DNA from: Rhizophagus irregularis
Lineage: Eukaryota; Glomeromycota; Glomeromycetes; Glomerales; Glomeraceae
Reading direction: 5' to 3'
Assembly (NCBI RefSeq): GCF_026210795.1
Contig: NC_089441.1
Coordinates: 434,001-498,000 of the forward strand
Length of the DNA: 64,000 bases
A program made the translations under genes and the position numbers. Position 1 is the stretch's first letter, and each line of letters begins with the position of its first letter. This document shows positions 24,030 to 35,641 of the stretch, in pieces. The notes below the pieces were generated by a model, which saw nothing but the letters and a program-made list of their open reading frames with translations, did not search any database and was not told the origin of the DNA.

Positions 24030-25826
24030 TTCATATAACAATAGTTTATCCATTATATTGTCTATTTTTTTTTAATCAGCAACTGAGAGAAAAAAATTTT
24101 TTATGAATGATTACGTAAGCTAAAGTTCCTTTTTCCTGAGTCCTGACTGTAGCAGCATGTGCATAAAGCATGTTTCAAGAATCTCGCAAAAAATTAAACC
24201 AAATTTGACAATCAAGAATTTATTTATCTGGGTTAGTGTGTTGCGTACGGTACAAAATAACTATTTACGGATAAGATTAAATAATATGTCACGAACATTT
24301 TAAGAATATTTATTGACTAACGGGATTAAACTTAAACATTGGTAATCAGGCTTTACTTTCTATGCCCCAGGTTATGTCTAGGGATGGCAACGGTCACGGT
24401 CATTAACCGGTTATGACCGGTCATGACCGTGACCGATATCGGTCGGTCAAAGACCTCTGACCGACCGTTTGACCGACCGGTCTGACCGACCGGTTAACCG
24501 ACCGTTTGACCGACCGTTTAACCGATCCTGAAAACGTTTGCGAAACGTAATTTAATAAAAAAAATGTTTCGCAAACGTTTTTTTAATTATTTTAATAGAA
24601 AACGTTGCGAAAACGTTTTTTATTAAGTATTTCAATTAAATTACGTTTCGCAAACGTTTTCAGGATCGGTTAACCGGTCGGTCAAACGGTCGGTTAACCG
24701 GTCGGTTAGACCGGTCGGTCAACGGTCGGTCGGTCGGTCAAAGGTTCTTGACCGGTTATGACCGACCGATGACCGACTGATGACCGACCGTTGCCATCCC
24801 TAGTTATGTCATACTGTGAAATTCTTTACGAAAAAATTCTATTTCCAAATAAACGATAAAAATGAAATATTGAAGGCATCTAATGCACATCAACTGTCAC
24901 GCAAATCGACAGCATACAGTAATTACAGCATATAATTTATATATTAACAATGTTAATTTTTTTTGTTTTCCTTAAATAATAATGATAATAACATTTTTTT
25001 TTTGTGATATTTTTCAAATTTTTTGATACTAATATTTCATTTAGATTTCTATTTACGATTTTTTTTTTTTTTGTTTTTGTATAAAATTAAATTAGGAGAT
25101 CTTAATCAAAATGAATTATGATACACAAGAACTTTTCCGTATTAATTTATAAAAAACTTTATCATGATTAGATGTTCATTTGGTTCAAAATTTTTTTCAT
25201 ACAAAGCAATTATTTTATTTGATTTATTTGGATAAGTGCATGCATATTTGTCTGATATGAAAAATACAAAATCCGTTTCATTATCTGATGCTATCGAAAT
25301 CGTTAGATATTTTAAAACAAGGTTACTTCCGTATATATGACATCAAATAATTTTTAATTACAATCCCAAATTTATTAGTCGAAATTGTATCCTAAATAAA
25401 GTCTTAATACGGTAAATTAACCGGCGGTTATTAACTAACAACGAAAGTTTTATTTGATCGACAAGGTGCGTATTTTACAAATTCAAAAATATTAAGACTT
25501 TATTTAGTCAATTGATTAAAGTTTTTCGTTTTAGTACTTTATTATAAGCATCATAAATTGTATGGCTGATGCGGGAACAAAAAATAATTAATCAGAAAAT
25601 TTTCTGGTACTGTTCAAATATAATATCCATTTTCCCAGTTTGTCGATCGGGTATGCAGTTCGGTTTTATTTTGGGCTTTTAGGTGAAGACATCCAACAAC
25701 TCAACTAACTCCAAAATTGGTTGAACTATAAAAACATTTTGGATATGTGCTGGACAAAGATAAATCTACTTATAATATTCAACCCCTTAATGGTAGTCAA
25801 TTGAAGAACTTCAGTTTAAGAAATCA

Positions 25827-25857
<31 letters not shown>

Positions 25858-26549
25858 GACAAGACAAAATTTGTTAAATTTAAGGATGATACAATTTTTA
25901 TGAATTTTTACATATGTTCATATACTGTATTAAAAAAATTAAACTTTTTAATTTAAATTCTTGTTTTCAAAACCTCATATTTCTTTTAACATGGTACCAC
26001 CGTACCAGGTCAATTGTACCCAGTTGCACCGTTCAGTTTTACTGAATTTGGATGACCCGAATTATCGGAAACTCAGTTTGATGCATTCGGTTTCAGCCTC
26101 CTGTTTAAGACAAAAATCACATGTTATCAGTTTTCTTTTTATAGTCGAAAGAACGAACTTAATCTGCAAGATATATGTAAGTAGATATGCACTTATCCGC
26201 CAAGAAAATTTTTAGCCAACTAATAAATGTAGTGATAAAAAAACAATTCGTAATTAGGATGTTATTGGAAATTTACAATTACTTTAACCTGCTGATATAT
26301 GTAATGGAAGTTTAGATGCACGTATTCGTTATTCATTATTGGAAATTTACAATCATTTTAGTCTGTTGATATATTTAATATCAAAAAAAAAAAGAAGAAT
26401 TCTATAACGAGACGTTATTTAATTTTTACAATCATTTTTTTTTTGTAAAACAAGATTTAAAAGTACTACACCAATTAATAATAAATAGAGCCTGAAAAGT
26501 TTTTTCAAAAATTAACAATTTCTTATTGTTTATTAAATTTATATTAATT
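24030..26549 (+). promoter_or_regulatory. Duplicated upstream module of member C
   Basis: Similarity to the module of D begins near 24030 (ATCCATTAT, then AAGAATCTCG and ATCTGGGTTAG blocks) and continues to the ATG at 26550. The motif ATTGGAAATTTACAAT occurs at 26264 and 26338. The hAT-like element 24379-24802 interrupts it. The CTTGTGAAACCGG box is degenerate here (TTTGTAAAACAAGATT near 26443). Confidence 0.55.
24379..24802. mobile_element. Foldback hAT-like non-autonomous element with exact 8-bp target duplication
   Basis: The ends are TAGGGATGGCAACGG and its reverse complement, flanked by GTTATGTC at 24371-24378 and 24803-24810. An 8-bp duplication with TAGGG termini is the hAT signature. 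The arms (~175 bp) are made of GACCGACCGG-type repeats and mirror each other. They end in an inner hairpin built on AAAACGTTTGCGAAACGT. It has no coding capacity. The GC-rich arms stand out sharply from the A/T surroundings. Confidence 0.85.
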
Positions 26550-29275
26550 ATGAAAGACAAATTACCCCGGATTCATTTTTGCCGTTACATTTTATACTTT
26601 TTAATTATTATCGCGAATATTCTCTACTTAAGTTATTTAATAATTGGCATCATAAATGATAAGCCAAACTTAAAAGTTGACCAAATCTTCTTGGATGACA
26701 TTGACATCCCTGGTAAGATTTTACCTTTAATAGATTAAAGTATTAAACTATTGAACGGCTACGCTAAGCAAACTTCTTTTATTTATAATAGATATAGCAA
26801 TATGTGGAACCCCAGAATTGAGAATTTTACGCTGTGACCTTAAAACACATAATACTGTTAGAGAAAGAATTGATGGCTGTAACAACTATATACTTCCTAA
26901 TGCAGCTGATTATGGGGTCTTTAAAGATTATTGCCTCACCTTCAAAGCTAATGAAGCCATCAAATTTACCAAACCGGAAATAGGTGGATACGACGAGATT
27001 GGGTTCAGTTTCTATGATAACACAACCGCTTCAGAGGCAGGCACTATTGGCATAGCATCACTAACCATACTAATAATTCCTTCTGGTAAGTAAAAATAGC
27101 ACGGACTCTATAAAAAAATTCTCCGATAAATGATAATTTTTCTAATTTTTATTCCGAAGAAACTCAGACACGTGGGAAATTTTTATAGGAGGAAATTATA
27201 TTGATTTATCTTTTGCTAATTCAAACTATTTTTACTTTAAATAGATTTTAATCCAGTGACAAATCCGAACAAGAAGGCTATTAGCCAAATGGACGAAGCA
27301 ACTTTGTCAGAGTTTAGGCTTCAATTAAACTTTATTGCTGGGATGGCCAGATATGTTGCAGTGGTAAGATATTTCACATGTTTAGTTAATTAGTTCATGC
27401 ATATTTATTGATTTTTTTGCTATACATTTTCAAGGTCAAGTTTAAAACGAGTACTTATAGGTCTATTCTTCCGAAGGATGCTCGTGCTATTTTTGGATTA
27501 GAGCCCAATTACCACGTGACACCAAAAACAGAAAATTTTATCAACTATTTTCCTTTTAATAGTAATCCATCTGATATACCAGTAGGAACAACTGGTTACT
27601 TTTCTGTATCTGCTGGAAGCTTTATTCAAGAACAGACAAGCGAAGAACGGTAAATTAACTGTTAACAATATTCTCAGTTATGATAATTACGAGCATTAAC
27701 ATCTAATTTATAAATCCTATATAGATCGAATACTGTTCTTGGTGCGATTGCAGCAGCCGGTGGCGCTTTTGGTTAGTAATTTTAATAACTTGATAATTTA
27801 AAACCATAAATTAGTTTTATTAATGATTTTCTTTTAAATAATCATTAGGCGTTACGGCGGGTGTTATAGTATTTTTTTTTGGTGATTCTCGTTTAAGTCC
27901 ACGGGGCTTTGTACATAAATCTGTTAATTTCTTACAAGATTCAAAAGAATTATTTGAACGTAGTAGATTTCATCCGAAACTTGATTTTAAATTTTCAAGT
28001 ATTAACGACAAGGATAAGGATATGCTTGTAGATGAATTTAGAAATATTAGATATGCAGTTTATTACCATCTGTTATATCAAAGTAATAATATTGTCAACA
28101 AAATGAACAAAGTTCCGAAAGGGTTCATAAATAAGATTGAATATGTGATTATTAAGATTAACATTTTTTTTAGCGGAATTAAAACTGGGTTCTATTACTG
28201 GTTATTTAATGCAAAATATATTAAGGAATGTCTTGATAAATATAAAAAAGAGAAACTTGAATTATCATCAAATATAAATGAAGAAGATAAGAAATTGCTT
28301 AACGATGAAATTGACAAAATCAGACATGTTATTGATGTATACTCGTTAGGTAAATCAGAAGAAAAGGAAAAAGTTGCTAAATATAAATATGAACGAGAAT
28401 TAAAATTTTCAGACGATACGAAAAACGAAGATAAAGAAGAATTGCATATAATAAGTGAAGAAGATCAGAAATTGCTTAATGACGAATTTCGCAAAATTAG
28501 GAAGTTGATTGACAAACATTTGTTAGATAAACCAGATATTGAGGAAATATTCGATGCATACAATTTTCTTAAAAATAATAATTTTTCAAAGGATATAAAG
28601 GGTATGGGCGAAGGAGATACTCTTCAAAATAATGATTTTTCAAAGGATATAAAAGATATGGACGAAGGAGATACTCTTCAAATTGATGATTTTTCAAAAG
28701 ATATAAAAGATATGGACGAAGGAGTTATTCCTCAAAATAATGATTTTTCAAAAGATAAAAAAGATAAAAAATTGCTTGACGATTTATTTCAACAAATTAG
28801 TTACGTGATTTTTAATTACCTATTGGATATACCGAAAGATGAGGAAAAATTCAATAAATATAAGGAAACTGTTCAAAAATCAAATTTTTCAACTGAGATG
28901 AACGATAAAGATAAGGAGTTGCTTGCAAATGAATTTAATAACATTAAACATGTGATTAATTGCCACCTGTTTAATGAACGAAAAAATCTAAAAATATTTG
29001 ATAAATATATAAAAGAACGAAAATTAGAGTTTTCATCAGAGAATATGAGTGAAAAAGATAAGAAATTACTTACCGGTAAGTTTAGCAAAATTAGAGAAGT
29101 AATTGATAATTTCTTGTTAAATGAGCCAACTCGCCTATATTTAGACTTAGAGAATATGAATGAAAAAGATAGGGAACCACTTTTATCTTATATCAATAAT
29201 CATATCATTGACATCAATAATGAAATTCACATGATTAAGCGTGATATTGATAAATATATATTAGATAAGGTGTAG
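26550..29275 (+). CDS. Two-pass membrane protein family, member C (6 exons, 746 aa, longest tail)
   Basis: Exons 26550-26712, 26816-27085, 27245-27363, 27435-27649, 27725-27771, 27849-29275. The ATG at 26550 is preferred over the in-frame one at 26526 because it aligns with the start of B and gives exon 1 the same 163-nt length. The predicted 746 residues have a membrane segment at ~12-35, a middle domain with Cys in LRCDL, DGCNNY and DYCLTFKANE, and a second membrane segment at ~257-280. The tail is made of LLxDEFRxIRxVID-type repeats, with a block of 18-residue mini-repeats (see 28574-28735). All introns are GT...AG, intron 3 again with an AAG acceptor. No lesions are seen. The function is unknown. 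Confidence 0.85.
28574..28735 (+). repeat. In-frame 54-bp coding minisatellite (3 units) in member C
   Basis: Three units of 54 bp start at 28574, 28628 and 28682, with a partial fourth from 28736. Each encodes an 18-residue phrase of the form NNDFSKDIKDMDEGDTLQ. Members B and D lack it at this position, so it arose after duplication. The period is a multiple of three and keeps the frame. Confidence 0.85.
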
Positions 29276-31653
29276 CTGTATAATGTATAATATATATAAA
29301 TTTCCTGTATAATAATAATATTATTTTTATATTCATATATATAAATAAGATTTTAATCCTTTATACTCATGAATAATAAATCATTTTTTCTTGACATCTA
29401 ATAGTATCATGCATTTATAATTTATTCATTCATTCTTTTGAAAAGAAAGTTAAACCGTCCAAAATATACAGAAAAGTGCAACTGACGTGTAATATACAAA
29501 CACATTTATTGTATTTTAAGAAAAATAAGTTGTTTAGGAGAAATTAGATTTTTAAATCACTTATCTTACAGTATATTTAATATAATTAATAAAGTCCCAT
29601 ATACTTTTCGTAAACATTTTTTGATATATCTTCTAATTTAATATGATTGGTTGATTGATTATTTGAAACTTATTAAATTTTCCTCGCTTACTCATTCAAT
29701 TTATTATCCGTAGCGAAACAAACTCAATTATTCCAAAAAAAAACTGATCATATTATTGGCTAAGTCTATTCGGTTCAGGCTCAATATTTCAGGATAACGT
29801 AATTCATATTCCTAGCAAAAGAAACTTTTGATAACGAATGCAGGAAGTTATGTTAACGGTCCAGTAATAACCTGTTTAGCTTCAGTCCAAGATCGACCGG
29901 TTAATTACAAAGTACAATACGTTGGTTTTATTTTCCACTTTTTTTTTATAAATTTTATTAAAAATAACACAGTATTTAATATACAAAATATAGCAATATT
30001 ATTTTTTTTTTCTTGAAAATTTCACGGCAAATTTTCAAATGAAATTCAATTAAGACTTTGACATTAATATTTCCATTTAGATTTCTATTGACATCAATGA
30101 TTTTTTTTAAAATTATTAGAATAAGTTAAGAACCTGATCGGAATTAAATTATTTTAAAATAACTAACCATGTGAATGCATATTTGTTTCAAAACAAACTC
30201 TGTTCTTATTGTTTTCATTAAAAATTTTAAAATATTCAACGATTGGTCGATTAATTTTATATAACATCAAAAAATCTTTGCCATTCCAAATTTATTGATT
30301 GAAATTGGATTTTTAACTAAAAAAAAAGTTTATGCTGACCTAAAAAAATTTACGATTTTAATAATAACCTCAGGTTAATCAACCGGGTTAATCTGTTAAA
30401 ACTTTTTTTTTTTTTTTTTTGACCGATTCCAAGTTCCAACTTCTGAAATGAGCGTAATTTTGTTGGGTCTGAAATTTACCAGTAACGTATTGAAAGAAAG
30501 GGAAAAAAAGTAACAATATTCTACAAAGACCAGCAGAATAAAAATAATTAACCACAGAAAATTTCTTTGTCGGCACTGTACGACTAGTTGCTTCGCAGTT
30601 TCTGTATCGATCGCGTGCTAACCATATTTTATTTCTAATTTGGAGATATGCCTGTTCCTATATTTCTACTATCACACTCGCTATTTTAGAGATATTATTA
30701 TCAAATAGGCCACGAGTTATTTCTCTCATCTTCTTTGCTTTATTTTTTATCAATATATTTGATTCTTAGGAAACATTAATAATTCACGTCCAATAGTACA
30801 GATAAATTTATATTAAGATTTATCTGTTAATGAGTATTTTTCTTCTATATAACGTTTGTATAAATATTTCATCCTCCGTATATAAATTACTAGACCAGCA
30901 ATCTTTCTTTTCATTAATATATATTCATCCCGTCGTTTTTACATCAAATACGTCGTTATCGATACTATCAGTGTTTCTTTCAAATAGCACATCATACGTA
31001 GGCAATATTTAAATCAGATTTCTAATAGAATTAAAGAAAACTGGTGTATCTTATAATTAGTGGCTGAAGGATGATCATCGGAGGCTTAGTGGTACAATTT
31101 GTACTTTGGACAAGATGTACAAAGGACGATTTGTACTGCGGACTAATTGGCCAAAGGACGAGTAGAACGATAGACAAAAATGTACTGAATTTTAGGAGAT
31201 ATTTAAAGGAAAGACAAATGAGCGATTTTTGGGAGATGAATACTAGATAAGTAATAATTAGTGATAATTAACCCTTGTAAAGGGATAACGAATATTACAG
31301 AGCGCCGAGTGAGGCAGTAATATGGTCGATTTCTTACCAATTTTTGTCAATTGTTAATAAAGATACACTGTTTCTTACCGATTCCTAACTATATTTATCG
31401 TTTATTATCATTTAGTTGTATACAGTTTAGTTTATTAGTGGATTAATAAAACACGATATATATTAATAAATATTTGTTGGTCATTTATCGATTGCACACC
31501 ATAAACCTATATTTATACCCTTCTCAAATATTATCCTATTTCTCTTTATCAATTATTATCGATTTCCTACTGATTTATTGTTGCATTACGTTAATTACTG
31601 ATATTTTATTTCTGTTACTACCTGACAAATCGTATAAAATCGGTTATCATACA
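29276..31653. other. Spacer with a truncated module copy and possible LTR fragment
   Basis: After the 3' flank of member C (TAGTATCATGCATTTA near 29401), the segment 30030-30600 matches parts of the upstream modules (AAATGAAATTCAATTAA, TTCCATTTAGATTTCTATT, and the ATGCATATTTGTTTCA and TTCTTATTGTTTTCATT blocks) but stops without a gene. At 31260-31400 a GC-richer stretch ending in AATAAAGATACACTG looks LTR-like. No intact frame is present. Confidence 0.4.
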
Positions 31654-32362
31654 CACCGAAATAGAGACTCGTAATCAGGTGATCTGCTGCGTATAGTGCC
31701 GGCCGAGACTAAGTTAATTCCGTCCGGAGTTAGGATGGTATCGGTTTATCGCGAATAAATAAGTATGACTGGTTTATGATTAACTTCGTTATATGTAATA
31801 TCGCGAAATTTATAATAACTAAAGTCGGTATATAGTGATAGAATTAATTATAGATGGTTTTGGGTTAGGAAAAAAGTTCGTTATGGGCCAAAATCAGTTT
31901 AACCCGAACCGTTATACCGAGTTATGTAACTTAAAAATTCATAAGTTTTTTTCGTCATATTTAATTTTGAATTCATTAATTGGATTTTGCAATTTGTAAC
32001 ATCCTAATTTAGTAATTTTGTTGAAATGATAATAATATGATTGTCAAAATAATGCTGTTTTCAATTTTGAAAACAGTTATACAGTCAGTCATAAGTCATA
32101 ACTCGATATAACGATTCGGGATAAACCGATTTTGGCCCATAACGAACTTTTTTCTTAAACCAAAACCATCTATAATCAATTATATCACTATATACCGACT
32201 TTATTATTAATTTTCGCGATATTACATTAACGAAGTTAATCATAAAACAAGTCACACTTATTTATTCGCGATAAACCGATACCATACTAATTCCGGCCGG
32301 AATTAACTTAGTCTCGGCCGGCATTATTCAACGCAGCAGACCACCGATTCTCAATTTCGGTG
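31654..32362. mobile_element. Long foldback (inverted-repeat) element, diverged arms
   Basis: The left arm (31654-31930) and right arm (about 32105-32362) are reverse complements over ~260 bp with scattered differences. They share CACCGAAAT ends, CTGCTGCGT, GCCGGCCGAGACTAAGTTAA, GGTATCGGTTTATCGCG and TTCGTTATGGGCCAAAATC. The loop of ~175 bp is A/T-rich. No clear target duplication was found. Part of the arm sequence (CCGGCCGGNATTAA) recurs at 63395-63435. Confidence 0.7.
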
Positions 32363-32582
32363 CATCTATTTACAAGTTTCTGTATGATAACATTGTATTA
32401 AACTATTAGTATTACAAACACATTTTAAGGTGATAAAATTTGACTTTATATTGATATACTTTTTTAGATATACCGTTTTTATACTTTTTAATATATTAAT
32501 CGGTATAATAGAAATATTTGATTTATCGAAACGACCCAAGATAGCTTGAACGGAGGGTTCGTTATATCGAGTTCTGACTGTA
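32090..32582. mobile_element. TA-flanked MITE with CAGTCAG...AACTCGATATAACGA ends
   Basis: The left end is TACAGTCAG followed, after an 11-base insertion, by AACTCGATATAACGA. The right end (32545-32582) is the reverse complement of TACAGTCAGAACTCGATATAACGA. TA flanks and a CAGTC start fit Tc1/mariner (pogo-like) elements. It overlaps the right arm of the foldback at 31654-32362, so the two are nested or derived from each other. A short GGATGGA-rich patch just to the right (32605-32740) explains the repetitive frames there. Confidence 0.6.
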
Positions 32583-32949
32583 TTCTTAGAATTCTTAATT
32601 TTATTCAGCTATTTGGATGGAAGTTCGACTTTTTGGATGGAAGGTTAGGGATTGTGCAACTAATTTTATTCGGCTTTTTGGATGGAGGATTAGAATCTTT
32701 AGGATTAATTTTGTTCAGCTTTTTGGATGGAAGGGCATATTTAAATTAATATTATATATATATATCTATTCATTATTTTTTCCATTTACTTACTATTTGC
32801 ATGAAACCGATACTATTATTTTTACATTTATCTTATTAACAATAATACTGCATCCTAATACTACTATTATTGCTACTACCACCAATATCGGTAGACTAGA
32901 GAAATATTTGTATAACAATAGAATTCGTCGTTATACAGTAATTCTCAAA

Positions 32950-34179
32950 ACTTTAGAGATTTTACTAAGATTGCTTCCGGAGGATCTTCTTCGGTTTATA
33001 CCGCAAAATAGAAGAATGCATCAATATATGCAATTATCGAAGGAGACATCATTAATGAAGTGTGTGTTACTGATATAGCTTATTTATGTTATCGTTATAT
33101 ACTGTATATAATTCATAATTCCTTTCTTCTCTAGATTAAGATAATGAGGCTAGCTTCTCACCCATCTATAATTCATTTTTATGGAGTCACGGAATTAGAA
33201 GGTAAAATTTTTAGTGTGTGATACTTATGTATTTCATTTACTTCATATTTTTTATTTTTAGACGAAAAAAATTATTCGCTTGTTCTTGAATATGCAGACG
33301 GCGGAACATTAGAAAAATATTTAAGTGACAATGTTAAGACTAAAATTAAATGGGAAATCCAGTTAAAGTTTGCCAAAGAAATTGCATGGGCGGTTTTGTG
33401 GTTGCATGATAGTGACATTATACACGGAGAACTTGTAAGAATATTTATATTATCATGCTTTACACATCTTCGGGTAAATTTTTTGAATAACACAATTAAC
33501 ATATTTCTTTTTTTTAGCATCCCAAAAATATCTTAATTCATCAAACCACGTGGCATAATTCCCTACATGGATCCTAAAGTTCACGATAACAAAAGTTACG
33601 AATTAACTAAAAAATCAGACATATATAGTTTAGGAGTAGTATATTGGGAATTAACAAGTTGTTCATCGCCTTTTGATTTTAAGAATAAATTTGATCGAAA
33701 TCAAATTACGTTAATTATCCTTGGAATTATTGATGGTGAAAGAGAAATTCCTATCCCGAACACAAATAGTAAATTCATTAGTTACTCTTTATGATAGTAA
33801 GTGGTATAAATTATACTATAATGATGATTTTTTCATTACATTCTAATCATATATTATTTATAAAGAATGTTGGCAACACGAACCACAAAAAAGGCCAGAT
33901 ATTAATGAAGTAATTTTGGAACTTGACAATATTCATCTCATTGATTCCGAGAACAATAACGAATCAAGTCATTCAGAACTCAATGAAAGTAAAATTATAG
34001 AGGAACTAGAAAATGAACATTCTGACTTGGCAAGTTATAATTATTGTGATATAAATTTTGATAAAGATAATGAATCAAATTGTTTGGATCCTGAACATTT
34101 TGACTTATCAAGTTTCGATTATTGTGACATAGATAAATATCAGTTGCCGACGAAGATTATATCTTACGCAAAAACTTAG
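32950..34179 (+). pseudogene. TKL-type protein kinase pseudogene
   Basis: Readable pieces in family order: Gly-rich loop IASGGSSSVYTAK, then TAG at 33009-33011 where Trp is usual. The beta-3 Lys region is shortened (IYAIIEGD). Exon 33135-33201 encodes IMRLASHPSIIHFYGVTE, exon 33262-33434 encodes LVLEYADGGTLEKYL ... IIHGEL, and the exon from 33518 encodes HPKNILIHQ. The sequence then jumps, out of frame at about 33548, directly to GIIPYMDPKV, so the DFG segment is deleted. SDIYSLGVVYWELTS follows, and a 4-base insertion near 33773 breaks the frame before LYD. The last exon, 33866-34179, encodes KCWQHEPQKRPDINEV and an acidic tail. Family knowledge places such kinases in signalling. With a lost DFG, a lost Lys and several frame breaks, this copy cannot be active. 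Confidence 0.85.
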
Positions 34180-34545
34180 ATCATTTTCGTTTGCTGTTCG
34201 AAGAGTGCCGTGGTTATAAAAAATTTACATATTAATTTTTCTGTATAAACAAAAATATATAAAAATATAAGTTTTTTTATGAATAAAGTCCCCATTTATA
34301 TATTGAACACTAGATCATATTTTATAAATCTACATGTCGTTTAAACTTTAATTAGTAGTTGCCGAAGACGCATGTTCAACTAATCCACACATTTTTTATT
34401 CCCTTGGCAATTAAGTAACACAGGTAACACTTTATAACATAACTAGAGTAACTTGGTAATTATTAGTGAGTTATAATCATTATACTGTCAGATTGACTCG
34501 AAAATTTTGGGTCGGGTCATCAAACGTTTTTATAATTAAATATAA

Positions 34546-35072
34546 AAAAAATTGATTTTTTTATTAAAAACGTCAGACTTGACGTTTTTATGATTAAAAA
34601 ATCATTTTTTACGTTAGATTTGATTAAAAATCAAAAAAATTGATTTTTTTGGTTAAAAACGTAAGACTTGGCGTTTTTGTAATTAAAAAATCAAAAAAAA
34701 ATGATTTTATTAATTAAAAATGTCAGACTTGACGTTTTTGTAATTAAAAAATCAAAAAAATGTTTTTTTTAGTTAAAAACGTCAGACATGACATTTTTGT
34801 GATTAAAAATAAAAAAAAATGATTTTTTTAGTTAAAAAATGTCAGACTTGACGTTTTTGTAATTAAAAAATCAAAAAAATGACTTTTTTAGTTGAAAAAC
34901 GCCAGGCTTGACGTTTTTGTAATTAAAAAATCAAAAAAATGACTTTTTTAGTTGAAAAACGTCAGGCTTGACGTTTTTGTAATTAAAAAATCAAAAAAAT
35001 GACTTTTTTAGTTAAAAAACGTCAGGCTTGACGTTTCTGTAATTAAAAAATCAAAAAAATGACTTTTTTAGT
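34546..35072. repeat. 60-bp minisatellite, left block (~9 units)
   Basis: Period 60, clearest at 34861-35072. Each unit holds the near-palindrome CGTCAGGCTTGACG (or CGTCAGACTTGACG), then TTTTTGTAATTAAAAAATC and an A/T tract. Units decay toward the left edge. It has the same orientation as the block right of the transposon, so the two were one array. Confidence 0.9.
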
Positions 35073-35081
35073 TAAAAAATG
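35073..35081. repeat. 9-bp target-site duplication, left copy
   Basis: TAAAAAATG directly before the left inverted end, repeated exactly at 39626-39634 directly after the right end. Removing the element and one copy restores a normal minisatellite junction. Confidence 0.9.
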
Positions 35082-35196
35082 ATAATCATGTATTTTTCCT
35101 AAGAAAATTTCCGAAATTTTCGGAATTCCGTGCAATCCGAAAGTAAATAATTTTACCCCTGAGAATCACCCTTTTTGGATTTAAACTGTGGCTTGT
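35082..35196 (+). repeat. Left terminal inverted repeat of the MULE (115 bp)
   Basis: It begins ATAATCATGTATTTTTCC and ends CTGTGGCTTGT. It contains nested small palindromes (AAATTTCCGAAATTT, TTCCGAAATTTTCGGAA), possible transposase contact sites. It is the reverse complement of 39511-39625. Confidence 0.9.
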
Positions 35197-35641
35197 ATGT
35201 TTATGTTTATCAAATATCTATTATATTGTTAAAATAAATACACACAGACCACATTCCTTTCGTGAGAAAGTAGATTTTACGATAACTAAGGAAAAGGAGG
35301 TAATACTATGAAATTACTTTTTTTTAATACTTTGTAGCATGCTAATTTATCTTGATTTGCTTTTCATGACGCAATGAAAAAATGTCAATTTACTTTTTTA
35401 ACGTAATGAAAAAAATGTGAATTTACTTTTTTTTAATATTTCGTAATATGTTAAAATAACAAATCTAAAGATTTATTTTTGTACCTAAATAAAACCTGCT
35501 TTTAAAGTTTATAGCGCTATACTATAAATATGATAAATTTCTAATGCAAAAAATTTTTAACTTCGTAAAACTTTGTAAATTTATTTTACAAATTTACTGT
35601 ATTTACTATCGTTCTGAATATTTTTATATAAACCAAATAAA

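Noticed and set aside
32546-33078. Frames of 67 and 153 codons with GGLD or FGWK phrases
   Set aside because: The first part reads a GGATGGA repeat patch. The end overlaps the kinase pseudogene in the wrong frame.
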